Below, piece by piece: positions 1-9,093 of a stretch of 55,055 nucleotides of DNA (positions are counted from its first letter, which is position 1; each line of letters begins with the position of its first letter). This DNA comes from an uncultured Actinomycetes bacterium (GTDB taxonomy: Bacteria > Actinomycetota > Acidimicrobiia > Acidimicrobiales > Microtrichaceae). Made by a program: the position numbers and the translations under genes. Below the pieces are notes generated by a model. The model did no database searches, was not told the DNA's origin, and saw only the letters and a list, made by a program, of their open reading frames with translations. The stretch covers positions 1 to 55,055 of the forward strand of contig CAINRS010000004.1 of the NCBI GenBank assembly GCA_903852755.1, given 5' to 3'.

Positions 1-365
1 ACCGAGGTCGACACCGGCACGGCCCGGTGGTCGTGGTACCGGCGGCGGACGGCCGTGAACACCGATACCCAGGCGGCGAGCAGCGCACCGACACCGCACA
101 GCGACACCACCACGACCAGCGTGCGGTCACCCCAGATCACGAACCGCCCGCTCAGGGGGTAGAGGAGCGTGGGCGCCCCGCCCGGTCGCACGAGCGTGCC
201 GGCGACCACGGTGACGATCGCCCCGAACAGCCCGACCAGTGCTGGCGTGCGCAGGTCGCGGTCGACGAAGGGCGCGCGCAGCGCACCCAGGGGACCCGGG
301 TGACTGCGACCGGGATCAGCCGCGACAGTGGCGGTCCGGGGGGTACCAGAGGTGGACGTCGACAA
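1..365 (-). CDS. N-terminal part of a multi-pass membrane protein (runs off left edge)
   Basis: Only the first 121 codons are inside the window. The frame opens after a TAG at 414-416. The best start is TTG at 363-365, with a GGAG ribosome site ending 6 nt upstream. A polar stretch of about 45 residues is followed by two clear membrane helices, LVGLFGAIVTVVAGTLV and a second containing VVVSLCGVGALLAAWVSVF. A short outside-type loop separates them, and a basic segment RRRYHDH follows. This N-terminal layout resembles actinobacterial polyprenol-phosphomannose mannosyltransferases (MptB-like), but too little is visible to assign the family. The gene lies 76 bp downstream of the MtfA-like gene on the same strand. 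Confidence 0.6.
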   Translation of the reverse strand, partial: MSTSTSGTPRTATVAADPGRSHPGPLGALRAPFVDRDLRTPALVGLFGAIVTVVAGTLVRPGGAPTLLYPLSGRFVIWGDRTLVVVVSLCGVGALLAAWVSVFTAVRRRYHDHRAVPVSTS

Positions 366-441
366 CGGGGGCTCCAGCGGCCCTCGGGGAGCAGGCGCCG
401 CTCGGCGGCAACTCTAGAGGGGCCGGGCGCCCGGACTCCGG

Positions 442-1206
442 TCAGGCCCCGGACCAGCGGCGCGGGTCGAGCCCGTAGTAGCGGCCGAGCACATCGGACA
501 GCGCCGGGTGGGCCCGGTGCAGCGCGTGGGGTTCGCAGAAGTAGGCCTCGGTCGCCACGGCCATGAACTCGGCGGGGTTGACGCCGCCGTAGGGGTCGAC
601 CACCCCGGGGTCGGACCCCTCGACGACGGCGTGGTAGGCCTCGGTGCAGGCCCGCACCCAGTCGTCGGCCAGCTCCGGGTCGGTGATCGGCGGTGTGCCG
701 TCGTACACGCCGTCGGCGGCGTCGAGGACGTGGGCGCACTCGTGGAGCACCACGTTGCGACCCTCCTCGGGGTGCTCGACGTCGTGCAGCACCTCGTCCC
801 ACGCGAACAGGAGCGGGCCGTGCTCGACGGCCTCGCCCAGGATCGGCGTCGGGTCGTCGGAGACCACGCCGTCGACCTGGGAGTGCTCGCCCTCCACCAC
901 GATCGTCGTCGGGTGCAGCACGACGGCCCGGACCGCGCCGAGCGCACCATCGGGGAGCCCGAGCACCAGGAGCTGCGCCTGGGCCGCGACCGTGACCGCC
1001 ATCTCGTCGGTGATCTCGAACCCCCGGGCCGGCTCCCAGGACGTGTCCAGGACCATCTCGTGGGTGCGCCGCTCCCAGCGCAGCCGCTGGTCGCCGTCGA
1101 GGGCGCCGATCCACGGGAACCAGCGGTCGCACCACTCGCTCCACTCGGCCGGGAACCCGGCCTGCAGGAGTGCCGCACGCTCCCGTCGCCGCCTCGAGCC
1201 GAACAC
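442..1206 (-). CDS. mtfA: MtfA-like zinc metallopeptidase (HEXXH)
   Basis: The 254-residue protein matches the length and pattern of the MtfA (M90) peptidase family, which in E. coli binds the glucose repressor Mlc/DgsA and has zinc aminopeptidase activity. The zinc-binding motif HECAH is at residues 155-159, inside NVVLHECAHVLD. The downstream segment NPAEFMAVATEAYF (210-223) carries the glutamates expected to complete the site. There is no signal peptide, so it should be cytoplasmic. I chose GTG at 1206 because the homology begins there (VFGSRRRRER) and a G-rich site precedes it. It is divergent from rmuC with 57 bp between. Its substrate here is unknown and no Mlc homologue is visible. Confidence 0.88.
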   Translation of the reverse strand: MFGSRRRRERAALLQAGFPAEWSEWCDRWFPWIGALDGDQRLRWERRTHEMVLDTSWEPARGFEITDEMAVTVAAQAQLLVLGLPDGALGAVRAVVLHPTTIVVEGEHSQVDGVVSDDPTPILGEAVEHGPLLFAWDEVLHDVEHPEEGRNVVLHECAHVLDAADGVYDGTPPITDPELADDWVRACTEAYHAVVEGSDPGVVDPYGGVNPAEFMAVATEAYFCEPHALHRAHPALSDVLGRYYGLDPRRWSGA

Positions 1207-1263
1207 GCCCCCAGCATCGCCCGCCCCGGGCCCACTGTCACACCCGCCCGGCACCATGTGCCC

Positions 1264-2334
1264 GTGGACAGCATCACCCTCTCCCCCACCGCCATCCTGA
1301 TCGCCGCAGCGGCGCTGCTGCTCTGCTCCGTCGTGGTCACCGCCGCCGCGGTGACGCTCGGTCGGAGGTCCCGTCAGCCCCGGCGGAGCGCGACCGACGC
1401 CAGCATCACCGGCTTCCTCGAGTCCCAGGCGCAGACGCTCGGCGCGCGGCTCGAGGAGTTCGCCGCCCGGATCGGCGAACTCGACGCCCGCCGGCGGGAG
1501 GAGTCGGCCGTGCTGCAGACCAAGTTCGACGACCTGTCCACGTCGACCAGGTCCGTCGCGGAGGAGGCCCGGACCCTCGCCAACACCATGCGGGACAACC
1601 AGGCGCGCGGCCTCTGGGGCGAGATGCAGCTCGAGCGGGTGCTGCGCATGAGCGGCCTCGACGAGCACATCAGCTACGACACCCAGGTGAGCGTCGACGG
1701 TGGACGGGCCCGACCCGATGCGGTGGTCCACCTGCCGACGGGGCGGTCCATCGTGATCGACGCCAAGACCCCGCTCGGCAGCTACCTCGCCGGGGCCTCG
1801 ACCACCGACCCTGTGGCACGGGAGCAGCACTTCGCCGACCACGCCAAGGCCGTGGGCAACCACGTGCGGGCCCTCGCGGGGCGGGGCTACGACGAGGTCG
1901 TCCCCGGGGCGGTCGACATCGTGATCGTGTTCCTGCCCAGCGACGCGCTCCTGGCCGAGGCCTACCGGGCCCAGCCCCAACTGCTCGACCAGGCCCTCGA
2001 GCTCAGGATCGTCCTCGCCTCACCGTCCACGCTGCTCGCCCACCTCCGCGGGGTGGCCCTCGGCTGGCGTGAGGAGCGCCTCGCCGAGGAGGCCCGGACC
2101 ATCGCCGAGCTCGGCCGGGAGCTCCACCAACGCTTCAGCACCTTCGCCACCCACCTCGCCAACGTGGGTTCGGCGCTCGGCCGGGCGGTCGAGACCTACA
2201 ACAAGGCGGTCGGATCGCTCGAGCGGTCGGTCATGCCGCAGGCCCGGCGGTTCGAGGAACTCGGCGCCGGCTCCCGCAAGACCCTCACCGCCGTGGAGCA
2301 GATCGAGGACCGACCCCGGTCGATCTCGGCCTGA
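1264..2334 (+). CDS. rmuC: RmuC family DNA recombination protein
   Basis: RmuC proteins are membrane-anchored, nuclease-like proteins that limit rearrangement at DNA repeats. The 356-residue product has one N-terminal membrane helix (about residues 10-32), a charged coiled-coil region (about 45-110) and the RmuC domain. The latter contains GLWGEMQLERVL (116-127) and the PD-(D/E)XK-like core RPDAVVHLPTG followed by VIDAKTPL (164-171). It ends with a second helical region. GTG at 1264 is used; an in-frame GTG at 1258 is equally possible and neither has a good ribosome site. It is divergent from the MtfA-like gene. Confidence 0.93.
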   Translation: MDSITLSPTAILIAAAALLLCSVVVTAAAVTLGRRSRQPRRSATDASITGFLESQAQTLGARLEEFAARIGELDARRREESAVLQTKFDDLSTSTRSVAEEARTLANTMRDNQARGLWGEMQLERVLRMSGLDEHISYDTQVSVDGGRARPDAVVHLPTGRSIVIDAKTPLGSYLAGASTTDPVAREQHFADHAKAVGNHVRALAGRGYDEVVPGAVDIVIVFLPSDALLAEAYRAQPQLLDQALELRIVLASPSTLLAHLRGVALGWREERLAEEARTIAELGRELHQRFSTFATHLANVGSALGRAVETYNKAVGSLERSVMPQARRFEELGAGSRKTLTAVEQIEDRPRSISA

Positions 2335-2382
2335 TCGACGCCAATCCCGACCCGGCGCACGCCCGTCGGGTCGTTCCGCCGA

Positions 2383-3417
2383 TCAGGACGCGACGCCGGA
2401 CAGGCCCAGTGACGTCCGCAGGAGCGCCCGGTGCGCATCGGGGTCACCGTGTTCGTGACTCAGCGCCCACGCCCGCTTCATGAACAGGTGCAGGTCGTAC
2501 TCCACGGTGTACCCGATCGCCCCGTGGCACTGCAGCGACGCCGAGGCTGCGTGACGGGCGGCGGTCGAGGCCCGCAGCTTCGCCATCGACACGTTCCGCG
2601 CCCGGTCCGGGTCGCCGTGGGCGAGCGAGTGGGCGGCGAGCGACACGAGCGGCGCTGCGAACGCCACGGCCAGTGCAGCATCCGCGAGCTGGTGCTTGAC
2701 GGCCTGGAAGCTGCCGACCGGGACGCCGAACTGCTGGCGCTCCCCGACGTAGGCCACCGTCAGGTCGAGCATCTGCTCACCCAGGCCGACCAGCTCCGCT
2801 GCGGCGCCGAGCGCCAGTCGCTCCCCCGCCGCGGAGGTGACCCGACGGGCCAGCTCCCCGGTGGCGACCACCCGGCCGCCGCGGCGGGTGACCCTGGCCG
2901 GCTGGCGCGCCCCGTCGACCGACTGCAGGGGCTCGAGGTCGACCTCCTCCGGCGTCGCCAGCACCACCGCATCGGCATCCCCACACCACAGGAACCCGTC
3001 GGCCGTGGTGGAACCGGCCACCGGGGCGGATGCGTCGACCACGGGCAGCAGCACCGCACCCGAGGCGATCCGGCCCGACCACTCCGCTGCGAGGCCACCT
3101 GCGTCGGGGTCGTCCAGGATCTCGGTCAGCGCAGCAGCTGCGGCGTACCCCGATGCCGCCACCGGATCCGGCAGTGCCACCCGGCCGCACTCGACGAGCA
3201 GCGGCACCACGTCCTCGTCGGTCATCCCGAGACCGCCGGCGGACTCGGCTACCAGCGCGCCGAGCACGCCCATCTCGACGAGCGCGTCCCACGCCGCCCG
3301 CACCCGGCCGTCACCGTCCCACGCACCACGGACCGCATCCGGGGTGCACAGGTCACCGAGCAGGACCCGCACGGCGTCGCGCAGGTCGATCTGGTCCGGG
3401 GTCAGCTCGAAGCGCAC
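2383..3417 (-). CDS. Acyl-CoA dehydrogenase, smaller subunit-type (FadE32-like)
   Basis: The 344-residue protein has the acyl-CoA dehydrogenase fold: an N-terminal helical domain starting VRFELTPDQIDLRDAVR, a degenerate middle beta domain, and a C-terminal helical domain with GERQQFGVPVGSFQAVKHQLAD and ASLQCHGAIGYTVEYDLHLFMKRAW. It starts at GTG 3417, just 2 bp after the stop of the upstream dehydrogenase, so the pair is co-translated. In mycobacterial steroid degradation, FadE pairs such as FadE32/FadE33 form heteromers in which one partner is shorter and divergent. This pair looks alike, but that assignment is inference. A FAD-dependent alpha,beta-desaturation of an acyl-CoA is the expected reaction. 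Confidence 0.88.
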   Translation of the reverse strand: MRFELTPDQIDLRDAVRVLLGDLCTPDAVRGAWDGDGRVRAAWDALVEMGVLGALVAESAGGLGMTDEDVVPLLVECGRVALPDPVAASGYAAAAALTEILDDPDAGGLAAEWSGRIASGAVLLPVVDASAPVAGSTTADGFLWCGDADAVVLATPEEVDLEPLQSVDGARQPARVTRRGGRVVATGELARRVTSAAGERLALGAAAELVGLGEQMLDLTVAYVGERQQFGVPVGSFQAVKHQLADAALAVAFAAPLVSLAAHSLAHGDPDRARNVSMAKLRASTAARHAASASLQCHGAIGYTVEYDLHLFMKRAWALSHEHGDPDAHRALLRTSLGLSGVAS

Positions 3418-3419
3418 GA

Positions 3420-4610
3420 CTACCGCCTCGGCAGGCCGAGCACCCGCTCGGCGACGATGTTGCGCTGGATCTCGTTGGTGCCCGCGTAGATGGGACCCGA
3501 GAGGGCGAACTCGTAGCCCTTCATCCACGGTCCGTCGAGTTCGGCATCGGGGCCGAGCAGGTCGAGCGCCGCCTCGTGCAGGCGGACGTCGAGCTCGGAC
3601 CAGAAGATCTTGTTGAACGAGGACCGGGCACCGGGCGACCGGCCCTCGACGATCCCGGTCACGTCGCCGAGCGTGAAGAGGGAGTAGGCCTCGGCGTCGA
3701 CCCACGCGTCGACGACCCGGTCGGCGAGCGCCTGGGCGAGCCGTCCCTCGGCGTCCCGCTCCCGGGCCAGTTCGAGGAGCCGGTGGGCGGTCGCCTGGAA
3801 GCGTCCGGGCGACCGCAGGGTGAGCCCGCGCTCGGAGGTGGTGGTCGCCATCGCCACCCCCCAGCCCTGGTGCACCTCACCCAGGATTCCGCCGCGCTCC
3901 ATGACGGCGGCGGCGTCGCCGCTGCCGTCGACGGGCGTGTCGGGGACGAACACGTCGTCGCAGAACACCTCGGCGAAACCCTCGTCACCGTCGAGGCGGC
4001 CGAACCCCCGGACCGTCACGCCATCGGCGTCGAGGGGGAGCAGGAAGTACGTGAGCCCGCGATGCCGTTCGGCCTCGGGGTCGGTCCGGAACAACCCGAA
4101 CACGTGGGTGCAGAACGCACCCCGGGTGGTCCAGGTCTTCTGCCCGGTCAGCCGCCACCCGCCGCCGGCGTCGTCGCGCACCGCACGCGAGGACACTGCG
4201 GCCAGGTCGGACCCGGCGTTCGGTTCCGACCAGCCCTGGCACCACAGATCGACGGCGGCCGACATGCGGGGCAGGTAGTGGTCCTGCTGCGCCCGGGTAC
4301 CGAACTCGAAGATCGACGGGGCGAGCAGGAAGATCCCATTCTGCGTCACCCGCTGGGGGGCACCGGCCCGGTAGTACTCCTCCTCGAAGATGAGCCACTC
4401 CCACAGCGACGCGTCCCGGCCGCCGTAGGCCTCGGGCCACGACACCACCGCCCACCGGGCGTCGTGGAGCGCCCGCTCCCACTCCAGGTGGGCCGCGAAG
4501 CCGTCACGCGTGTCGCCCGACGGGAGCGCGGGGGACGGGACGTGCTCGGCGAGCCAGGTCCGACACTCCTCCCGGAATGCCTGCTCGTCGTCGCTCCAAC
4601 CCAGGTCCAC
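3420..4610 (-). CDS. Acyl-CoA dehydrogenase (FadE31/33-like)
   Basis: A full-length acyl-CoA dehydrogenase of 396 residues. It contains WSEPNAGSDLAA and LTGQKTWTTRG (FAD/substrate region), ERHRGLTYFLLPLDADGV, and a C-terminal SGPIYAGTNEIQRNIVAERVLGLPRR typical of the family. From memory it resembles mycobacterial FadE31-type enzymes of the KstR2 regulon, for example in the EEEYYRAGAP block. The start is placed at GTG 4610, where the family N-terminus VDLGWSDDEQAFREE begins; GTG 4655 in frame would add 15 residues and overlap the operator at 4629-4649. It is first gene of a two-gene unit. The probable substrate is a CoA-linked steroid ring or side-chain fragment, judging from neighbours and the shared operator. 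Confidence 0.9.
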   Translation of the reverse strand: MDLGWSDDEQAFREECRTWLAEHVPSPALPSGDTRDGFAAHLEWERALHDARWAVVSWPEAYGGRDASLWEWLIFEEEYYRAGAPQRVTQNGIFLLAPSIFEFGTRAQQDHYLPRMSAAVDLWCQGWSEPNAGSDLAAVSSRAVRDDAGGGWRLTGQKTWTTRGAFCTHVFGLFRTDPEAERHRGLTYFLLPLDADGVTVRGFGRLDGDEGFAEVFCDDVFVPDTPVDGSGDAAAVMERGGILGEVHQGWGVAMATTTSERGLTLRSPGRFQATAHRLLELARERDAEGRLAQALADRVVDAWVDAEAYSLFTLGDVTGIVEGRSPGARSSFNKIFWSELDVRLHEAALDLLGPDAELDGPWMKGYEFALSGPIYAGTNEIQRNIVAERVLGLPRR

Positions 4611-4628
4611 GCCCTCAGTCTGCCGCGT

Positions 4629-4649
4629 GACCTGACGACCCGTCAGATC
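4629..4649 (-). promoter_or_regulatory. Palindromic operator upstream of the acyl-CoA dehydrogenase pair
   Basis: In the gene direction the site reads GATCTGACG then GGTCGTCAGGTC, with the perfect inverted repeat CTGACG-N3-CGTCAG at its core. It ends 18 bp before the GTG at 4610. The site at 16646-16666 has the same 21 bases except one and the same orientation. A weaker copy precedes ipdA. The size and symmetry fit a TetR/FadR-type repressor site. Confidence 0.7.
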
Positions 4650-4687
4650 CGGCACCGGGGACGCGTCGACCCCGTACCGACCCCGCC

Positions 4688-4734
4688 ACGATCGGCTGCG
4701 CGACAGCGATCGTTCGACCTACCCTTCCGCAGCG
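4688..4734 (+). promoter_or_regulatory. Probable xylA promoter region with an inverted repeat
   Basis: An inverted repeat ACGATCG-N12-CGATCGT occupies 4688-4713. It is followed by a TACCCT hexamer (about 4729-4734) that could be the -10 of xylA, leaving a leader of about 37 nt. The repeat may bind a sugar-responsive regulator; nothing else in the window identifies it. Confidence 0.35.
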
Positions 4735-4777
4735 ACCACCCGGGCGCGTCCCGGCGGCCCGGCACCCGGAGGCAGCG

Positions 4778-5956
4778 TTGAACGACACCACCAGCGACCC
4801 GTTCACACCCCGACCGGAGCACCGCTTCACCTTCGGCCTGTGGACCGTGGGCAACCGGGGTCGCGACCCGTTCGGTCACGAGACCCGACCGCCACTCGAC
4901 CCCGTCACCGCGGTGCACCGGCTCGCCGAGCTGGGTGCGTACGGCGTCAACTTCCACGACGACGACCTGGTCCCACCGGGGTCCACACCGGCCGAGCGCG
5001 ACCGGATCGTCCGTGCGTTCCGCGACGCGCTCGATGCGACCGGCATGCGGGTGCCGATGGCAACCACGAACCTGTTTGCGGACCCGGTGTTCGCCGACGG
5101 TGCGTTCACCGCCAACGACCCGGCGGTGCGGCGCTACGCGATGCACAAGACCATGGTCGCCATGGAGCTCGGCGCCGAACTCGGCGCGAGCACCTACGTG
5201 ATGTGGGGCGGCCGCGAGGGCGTCGAGTGCGACGCCGCCAAGGACGTCGGCGCTGCGCTCGATCGGTACGCCGAGGCCGTCAACGTGTGCTGTGCCCACA
5301 TCCGGGATCAGGGACTCGGGCTGCGGATCGCGCTCGAGCCCAAACCGAACGAACCCCGCGGTGACCTGTTCCTGCCGACCGTCGGCCACGCGCTGGCGTT
5401 CATCGAGTCCCTCGAGTGGCCCGAGCTCGTCGGCCTGAACCCCGAGTTCGCCCACGAGACCATGTCCGGCCTGTCGTTCCACCACGCAGTCGCGCAGGCG
5501 CTCTGGGCCGGGAAGCTGTTCCACATCGACCTGAACGCCCAGCGGATCGGCAAGTACGACCAGGACTTCCGGTTCGGCTCCGAGGGCCAGCGCGACGCGT
5601 TCTACACGGTGCGCCTGCTCGAGTCCTCGGGCTGGGACGGCATGCGCCACTTCGACGCCCACGCCTACCGCACCGAGGACGTCGACGGCGTGTGGGACTT
5701 CGCCGCCGGCTGCATGCGCAGCTACCTGATCCTGGCCGACAAGGCCCGACGGTTCGACCAGGACCCCGAGATCGCCGAGGCACTCGCCGTCGCCCGGGCC
5801 GGCGAGCTCCACGATGCACAGGTCGACTGGACGGACCCGGCGCAGGTGGCTGCAGTGCGGGCCGAGGAGTTCGACACCGCAGCGCTCAGCGGGCGGGGCC
5901 ACGGTCACGAACGACTCGACCAGCTGGTCGTCGAGCTGCTCCTCGGCGTCAGGTGA
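4778..5956 (+). CDS. xylA: Xylose isomerase
   Basis: Interconverts D-xylose and D-xylulose, using two divalent metal ions in a TIM barrel. The 392-residue length matches the actinobacterial class of xylose isomerases (about 385-395). Visible signatures include [18 protein letters not shown] at the N-terminus, [20 protein letters not shown], the metal-ligand stretch [39 protein letters not shown] and RHFDAHAYR. The start is TTG 4778, because a strong GGAGG (4768-4772) lies 5 nt upstream and the family N-terminus follows. The xylB start overlaps its stop codon, so the two are a coupled operon for xylose entry into the pentose phosphate pathway. Confidence 0.96.
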   Translation: MNDTTSDPFTPRPEHRFTFGLWTVGNRGRDPFGHETRPPLDPVTAVHRLAELGAYGVNFHDDDLVPPGSTPAERDRIVRAFRDALDATGMRVPMATTNLFADPVFADGAFTANDPAVRRYAMHKTMVAMELGAELGASTYVMWGGREGVECDAAKDVGAALDRYAEAVNVCCAHIRDQGLGLRIALEPKPNEPRGDLFLPTVGHALAFIESLEWPELVGLNPEFAHETMSGLSFHHAVAQALWAGKLFHIDLNAQRIGKYDQDFRFGSEGQRDAFYTVRLLESSGWDGMRHFDAHAYRTEDVDGVWDFAAGCMRSYLILADKARRFDQDPEIAEALAVARAGELHDAQVDWTDPAQVAAVRAEEFDTAALSGRGHGHERLDQLVVELLLGVR

Positions 5957-7404
5957 GCGAACCCCTGGTCGCCGGGGTCGACTCGTCGACCCAGTCGACC
6001 AAGGTCGAGCTGCGGTCCGCAGCGGACGGCCGACTCGTCGCAGTCGGCCGTGCACCGCACCCGTCCACCACACCACCCCGGTCCGAACAGCACCCCGACG
6101 CGTGGTGGTCGGCGCTGCGCGACGCGCTGGCGCAGTGCGGTGCGGAGCGGTCGAACGTGGTCGCCGTCGCCGTCGCCGCCCAGCAGCACGGTCTCGTGTG
6201 CCTCGACGCGGACGACCGGGTGCTGCGTGCCGCCCCGCTGTGGAACGACACCTCGGGTGCCGCCGACGCCGACCGGCTGGTGGCACAGCTCGGCGCCGAC
6301 ACCTGGGCAGCCGCCTGCGGCAGCGTGCCCGTGGCCAGCTTCACGATCGCCAAGCTCGCCCACCTGGCCGCCACCGAGCCCGAGGTCGTCGCCGCCACCG
6401 CCCACGTCCTGCTCCCCCACGACGAACTCACCCGGCGCCTCACCGGCCGGCACACGACCGACCGAGGCGACGCCTCGGGCACCGGCTGGTGGTCGCCGGC
6501 CGACGACGCCTACCGCAGCGACCTGCTCGAGCTCGCCGCCCCGGGACTGGCCGACTCGGCGTGGCTGCCCGAGGTGCTCGGACCCGATGAGTCACCCGGG
6601 ACGCTGCAGCCCGGGGCGGCCCGGGATCTGGGCCTGCCCGACGGCGTCGTCGTCGGGCCGGGAACCGGTGACAACATGGCCGCGGCGCTCGGGCTGGGGC
6701 TCCGCACCGGGGACGTGGCGCTGTCACTCGGGACGAGCGGGACCGTGTTCACCGTGAGCGACCGGCCCACCGCCGATGCGACCGGCGCCGTGGCCGGGTT
6801 CGCCGATGCCACGGGCCGGTACCTGCCGCTCGTGTGCACGCTCAACGCCACCGGCGTGACCGACACCGTGGCCCGGCTGCTCGGCGTCGACCTGCAGGCC
6901 CTCGACGCGCTGGTGCTCGCCACCGACCCGGGTTCGGGCGGGGTGACCCTGTTGCCCTACCTGGCCGGGGAGCGCACACCGGACCGGCCCGACGCCACCG
7001 GCTCCGTGACGGGACTCCGACCCGACAGCACGCCCGGCGATCTGGCCCGGGCCGCCGTCGAGGGCGTCCTGTGCGGACTGCTCGACGGGTACGACGCACT
7101 CGCCGCCCGGGTCGGTGCCGCACCTGCGGGCGACCATCTGATCGTCGGCGGCGGCGCCCGGTCACCGGCCTACCGCCAGGTGCTGGCCGACCTCACGGAC
7201 CGCACCTGGCTGGCCGTGACCGGCGACGAGACCGTCGCCCGCGGCGCCGCGGTGCAGGCCGCAGCGGTGTGGCACGGCACGACGGTCGAGTCGGTCGCCG
7301 GACAGTGGGGTCGACCGGACCACCTGACCGTGACGCCGGGTCCGGCGGCACACCGTGCCGACGAGGTGCGTGCCGCCTACGCAGCACTGCGCGACCTCGC
7401 CTGA
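5953..7404 (+). CDS. xylB: Xylulokinase (FGGY family)
   Basis: Phosphorylates D-xylulose with ATP to xylulose 5-phosphate. The 483-residue protein opens with the ATPase phosphate-binding motif [16 protein letters not shown], has the substrate-region block [13 protein letters not shown] with LWNDTSG, and the C-terminal FGGY lobe with [13 protein letters not shown] and [17 protein letters not shown]. Its GTG start overlaps the xylA TGA as GTGA, which suggests translational coupling. Length and motifs are complete. No xylose transporter or XylR-type regulator is in the window. Confidence 0.93.
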   Translation: MSEPLVAGVDSSTQSTKVELRSAADGRLVAVGRAPHPSTTPPRSEQHPDAWWSALRDALAQCGAERSNVVAVAVAAQQHGLVCLDADDRVLRAAPLWNDTSGAADADRLVAQLGADTWAAACGSVPVASFTIAKLAHLAATEPEVVAATAHVLLPHDELTRRLTGRHTTDRGDASGTGWWSPADDAYRSDLLELAAPGLADSAWLPEVLGPDESPGTLQPGAARDLGLPDGVVVGPGTGDNMAAALGLGLRTGDVALSLGTSGTVFTVSDRPTADATGAVAGFADATGRYLPLVCTLNATGVTDTVARLLGVDLQALDALVLATDPGSGGVTLLPYLAGERTPDRPDATGSVTGLRPDSTPGDLARAAVEGVLCGLLDGYDALAARVGAAPAGDHLIVGGGARSPAYRQVLADLTDRTWLAVTGDETVARGAAVQAAAVWHGTTVESVAGQWGRPDHLTVTPGPAAHRADEVRAAYAALRDLA

Positions 7405-7445
7405 GCGCGCTCCACCCGCTCGGTGGCGCGACCTCGACCCGACGA

Positions 7446-7946
7446 CTACCCGACGGCGCGCATGCCCAGGCCACCGACCACCAGGAGCATCACACCGAAG
7501 CTCAGGAGTCCGATCAGGCTGGCCGGGTCACGGCGGTGCTCCCCCTTCGGCGTGGTGAGGACCATCAGGCCGCACAGGGTCAGGTAGGCCCCGAACGTCA
7601 GGAACATCGCCGACTCGACCGCCAGTCCCCAGTCCAGGACCACGGCGAGCACGGCGACCACACCCCAGGACAGGTTGGCGATCCCGACCTCGATCTGGAA
7701 GTTGTTGCGCACCCCGAGGTCCCAGCCCATGCGCGCCGCGTCGGAGCGGTGGAGCAACGAGTGACGGACGAACGAGAGGATGCCACCGCCGCCCACGGCG
7801 AGCAGCGCCGCCAACGACAGCGACGCCGGGTCGTCACCGACCGTGGAGAACCCCACGACCAACCCGACCGCCCCGACGGCGTAGGTCAGGGCCATCACGA
7901 TGGCGGATGGGCGGGGGCTCGCTGGCGCTGCACTGGCGGTGGTCAC
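7446..7946 (-). CDS. DUF6790-like four-helix membrane protein
   Basis: A 166-residue integral membrane protein with about four to five hydrophobic segments. The block NNFQIEVGIANLSWGVVAVLA matches the conserved F-x-x-E-V-G-I-A-N-L pattern of DUF6790-type proteins of unknown function. The start GTG 7946 is supported by a TAGCGT hexamer ending 6 nt upstream, so the transcript is probably leaderless. It stands alone, convergent with xylB (41 bp between stops) and downstream of ipdC on the same strand. Confidence 0.72.
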   Translation of the reverse strand: MTTASAAPASPRPSAIVMALTYAVGAVGLVVGFSTVGDDPASLSLAALLAVGGGGILSFVRHSLLHRSDAARMGWDLGVRNNFQIEVGIANLSWGVVAVLAVVLDWGLAVESAMFLTFGAYLTLCGLMVLTTPKGEHRRDPASLIGLLSFGVMLLVVGGLGMRAVG

Positions 7947-7952
7947 GACCTC

Positions 7953-7958
7953 ACGCTA
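7953..7958 (-). promoter_or_regulatory. -10 hexamer TAGCGT for the gene at 7446-7946
   Basis: TAGCGT lies 6 nt before the GTG start, which places the expected transcription start at the start codon. Confidence 0.5.
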
Positions 7959-8004
7959 GGCCAAGACGCCGTTCGGTCCACCTGATCCACGCCCGGATCC
8001 GACT

Positions 8005-8019
8005 GCCGGCCGCTCCGGC
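8005..8019 (-). terminator. Possible hairpin at the end of the ipdABC unit
   Basis: GCCGG-CCGCT-CCGGC forms a 5-bp stem immediately after the ipdC stop codon. There is no T-tract, so this is weak. Confidence 0.25.
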
Positions 8020-9093
8020 TCAGGGAGCGAGGCGGCGCAGGGTCGCGTCGGCCTCGGCCACGATGCCCTCGATGATCTCGGCGACCGTCGGGGTCGAGTC
8101 GATCACCCCGGTCACCTGCCCCGTCGGCAGGATCCCCACGTCCAGGTCGCCGTCGACCACCGAGGCCTTGGTCATCATCGGTGCGTTCGCTGCGAGCGCC
8201 ACCTGCGACCACGTCAGGTCCTGGTCGGAGTGCATCCGCACCCCGGAGCGCAGCAGGTCCACCGGCGACAGGCCGCTCTGCGAGGCGAACCGGAGCGCGT
8301 TGAGCGCCGCCGGCGGGAACCGCAGCGGTCCCGGGAGCCGCTCGAGCGACTCGATCACCTTGGTCCGGATCACCCGTTGCGGCGCGCCGTCGATCGCCGA
8401 GGTGACCACCGTGCCCGTCACCCCCGTCGCCAGGTAGACCGCCTTGACGTCATCCGGCACCTGGCTCTCGGCGCTGAGCAGGAACCGCGTGCCCATGGCC
8501 ACCCCGTCGGCGCCGTACGCGAGCGCAGCGACGAGTCCCCGGCCGTCGTGGAACCCACCGGCCCCCAGCACCACCACGTCGGAGCCGGCGACCGCGTCGA
8601 CCACCTCGCCGAGCAGCAGCGACGTCGGGACCGCACCGGTGTGACCGCCCCCCTCGCCACCCTGGGCGATCACCGCGCTGACCCCCAGGTCCACGACCTT
8701 CTCGGCGTGTCGGCGGGCGCCGACGGTCACGATGGTGACCACCCCGGCGTCACGGAGGGCCGACACCTGGTCCGGCCGCGGCGCAGCAGCGAAGCTCGCC
8801 ACCGGCACGCCCCGGGCCACGATCAGGTCGATCCGTTCCCGGGCGTCCGGCGCGCTCGGCAGCAGGTTCACCCCGAACGGCCGGTCCGTGCGCTCGGACA
8901 CCTTGGTGACCGCGTCGTCGAGTTCGTCGAGCGTCATCGTCGCCGAGGCCAGGATGCCCAGCCCACCGGCAGCGCTCGTCGCCGCGGTCAACCGCGCCCC
9001 GGAGACCCACCCCATCCCCGTCTGGACGATGGGGACGTCGACCCCGAACAACGCGCACGCCCGCGTCCGCAGTGCCGGGTGGTGCTCCGTCAC
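8020..9093 (-). CDS. ipdC: IpdC-like flavin enoyl-CoA reductase (nitronate monooxygenase fold)
   Basis: A 357-residue TIM-barrel flavoprotein of the 2-nitropropane dioxygenase/nitronate monooxygenase superfamily. Visible blocks are DVPIVQTGMGWVSGARL, GGLGILASATMTLDEL, the phosphate-binding IAQGGEGGGHTG, VLGAGGFHDGRG and VAMGTRFLLSAES. From memory it matches mycobacterial IpdC (Rv3553) closely, including MGWVxGARL and TWSQVxxAANxPM near the C-terminus. IpdC acts in opening the last steroid rings at the HIP-CoA stage. Its GTG start overlaps the ipdB TGA stop as GTGA. The gene order ipdA-ipdB-ipdC is the mycobacterial order, which strongly supports the call over a true nitronate monooxygenase. 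Confidence 0.9.
   Translation of the reverse strand: MTEHHPALRTRACALFGVDVPIVQTGMGWVSGARLTAATSAAGGLGILASATMTLDELDDAVTKVSERTDRPFGVNLLPSAPDARERIDLIVARGVPVASFAAAPRPDQVSALRDAGVVTIVTVGARRHAEKVVDLGVSAVIAQGGEGGGHTGAVPTSLLLGEVVDAVAGSDVVVLGAGGFHDGRGLVAALAYGADGVAMGTRFLLSAESQVPDDVKAVYLATGVTGTVVTSAIDGAPQRVIRTKVIESLERLPGPLRFPPAALNALRFASQSGLSPVDLLRSGVRMHSDQDLTWSQVALAANAPMMTKASVVDGDLDVGILPTGQVTGVIDSTPTVAEIIEGIVAEADATLRRLAP

Noticed and set aside
508-1263. Long open frames antisense to the MtfA gene and many others throughout the window
   Set aside because: At about 70 percent GC, antisense and off-frame open stretches are common. They are Arg/Gly/Pro-rich and lack conserved motifs or starts.
4629-4649. Mycobacterial KstR or KstR2 operator
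   Set aside because: The site has CTGAC-N5-GTCAG symmetry, not the CAAG/CTTG arrangement I recall for KstR2.
8020-9093. True nitronate monooxygenase for nitroalkane detoxification
   Set aside because: The GTGA coupling to ipdB and the close match to IpdC make a steroid-degradation role far more likely.
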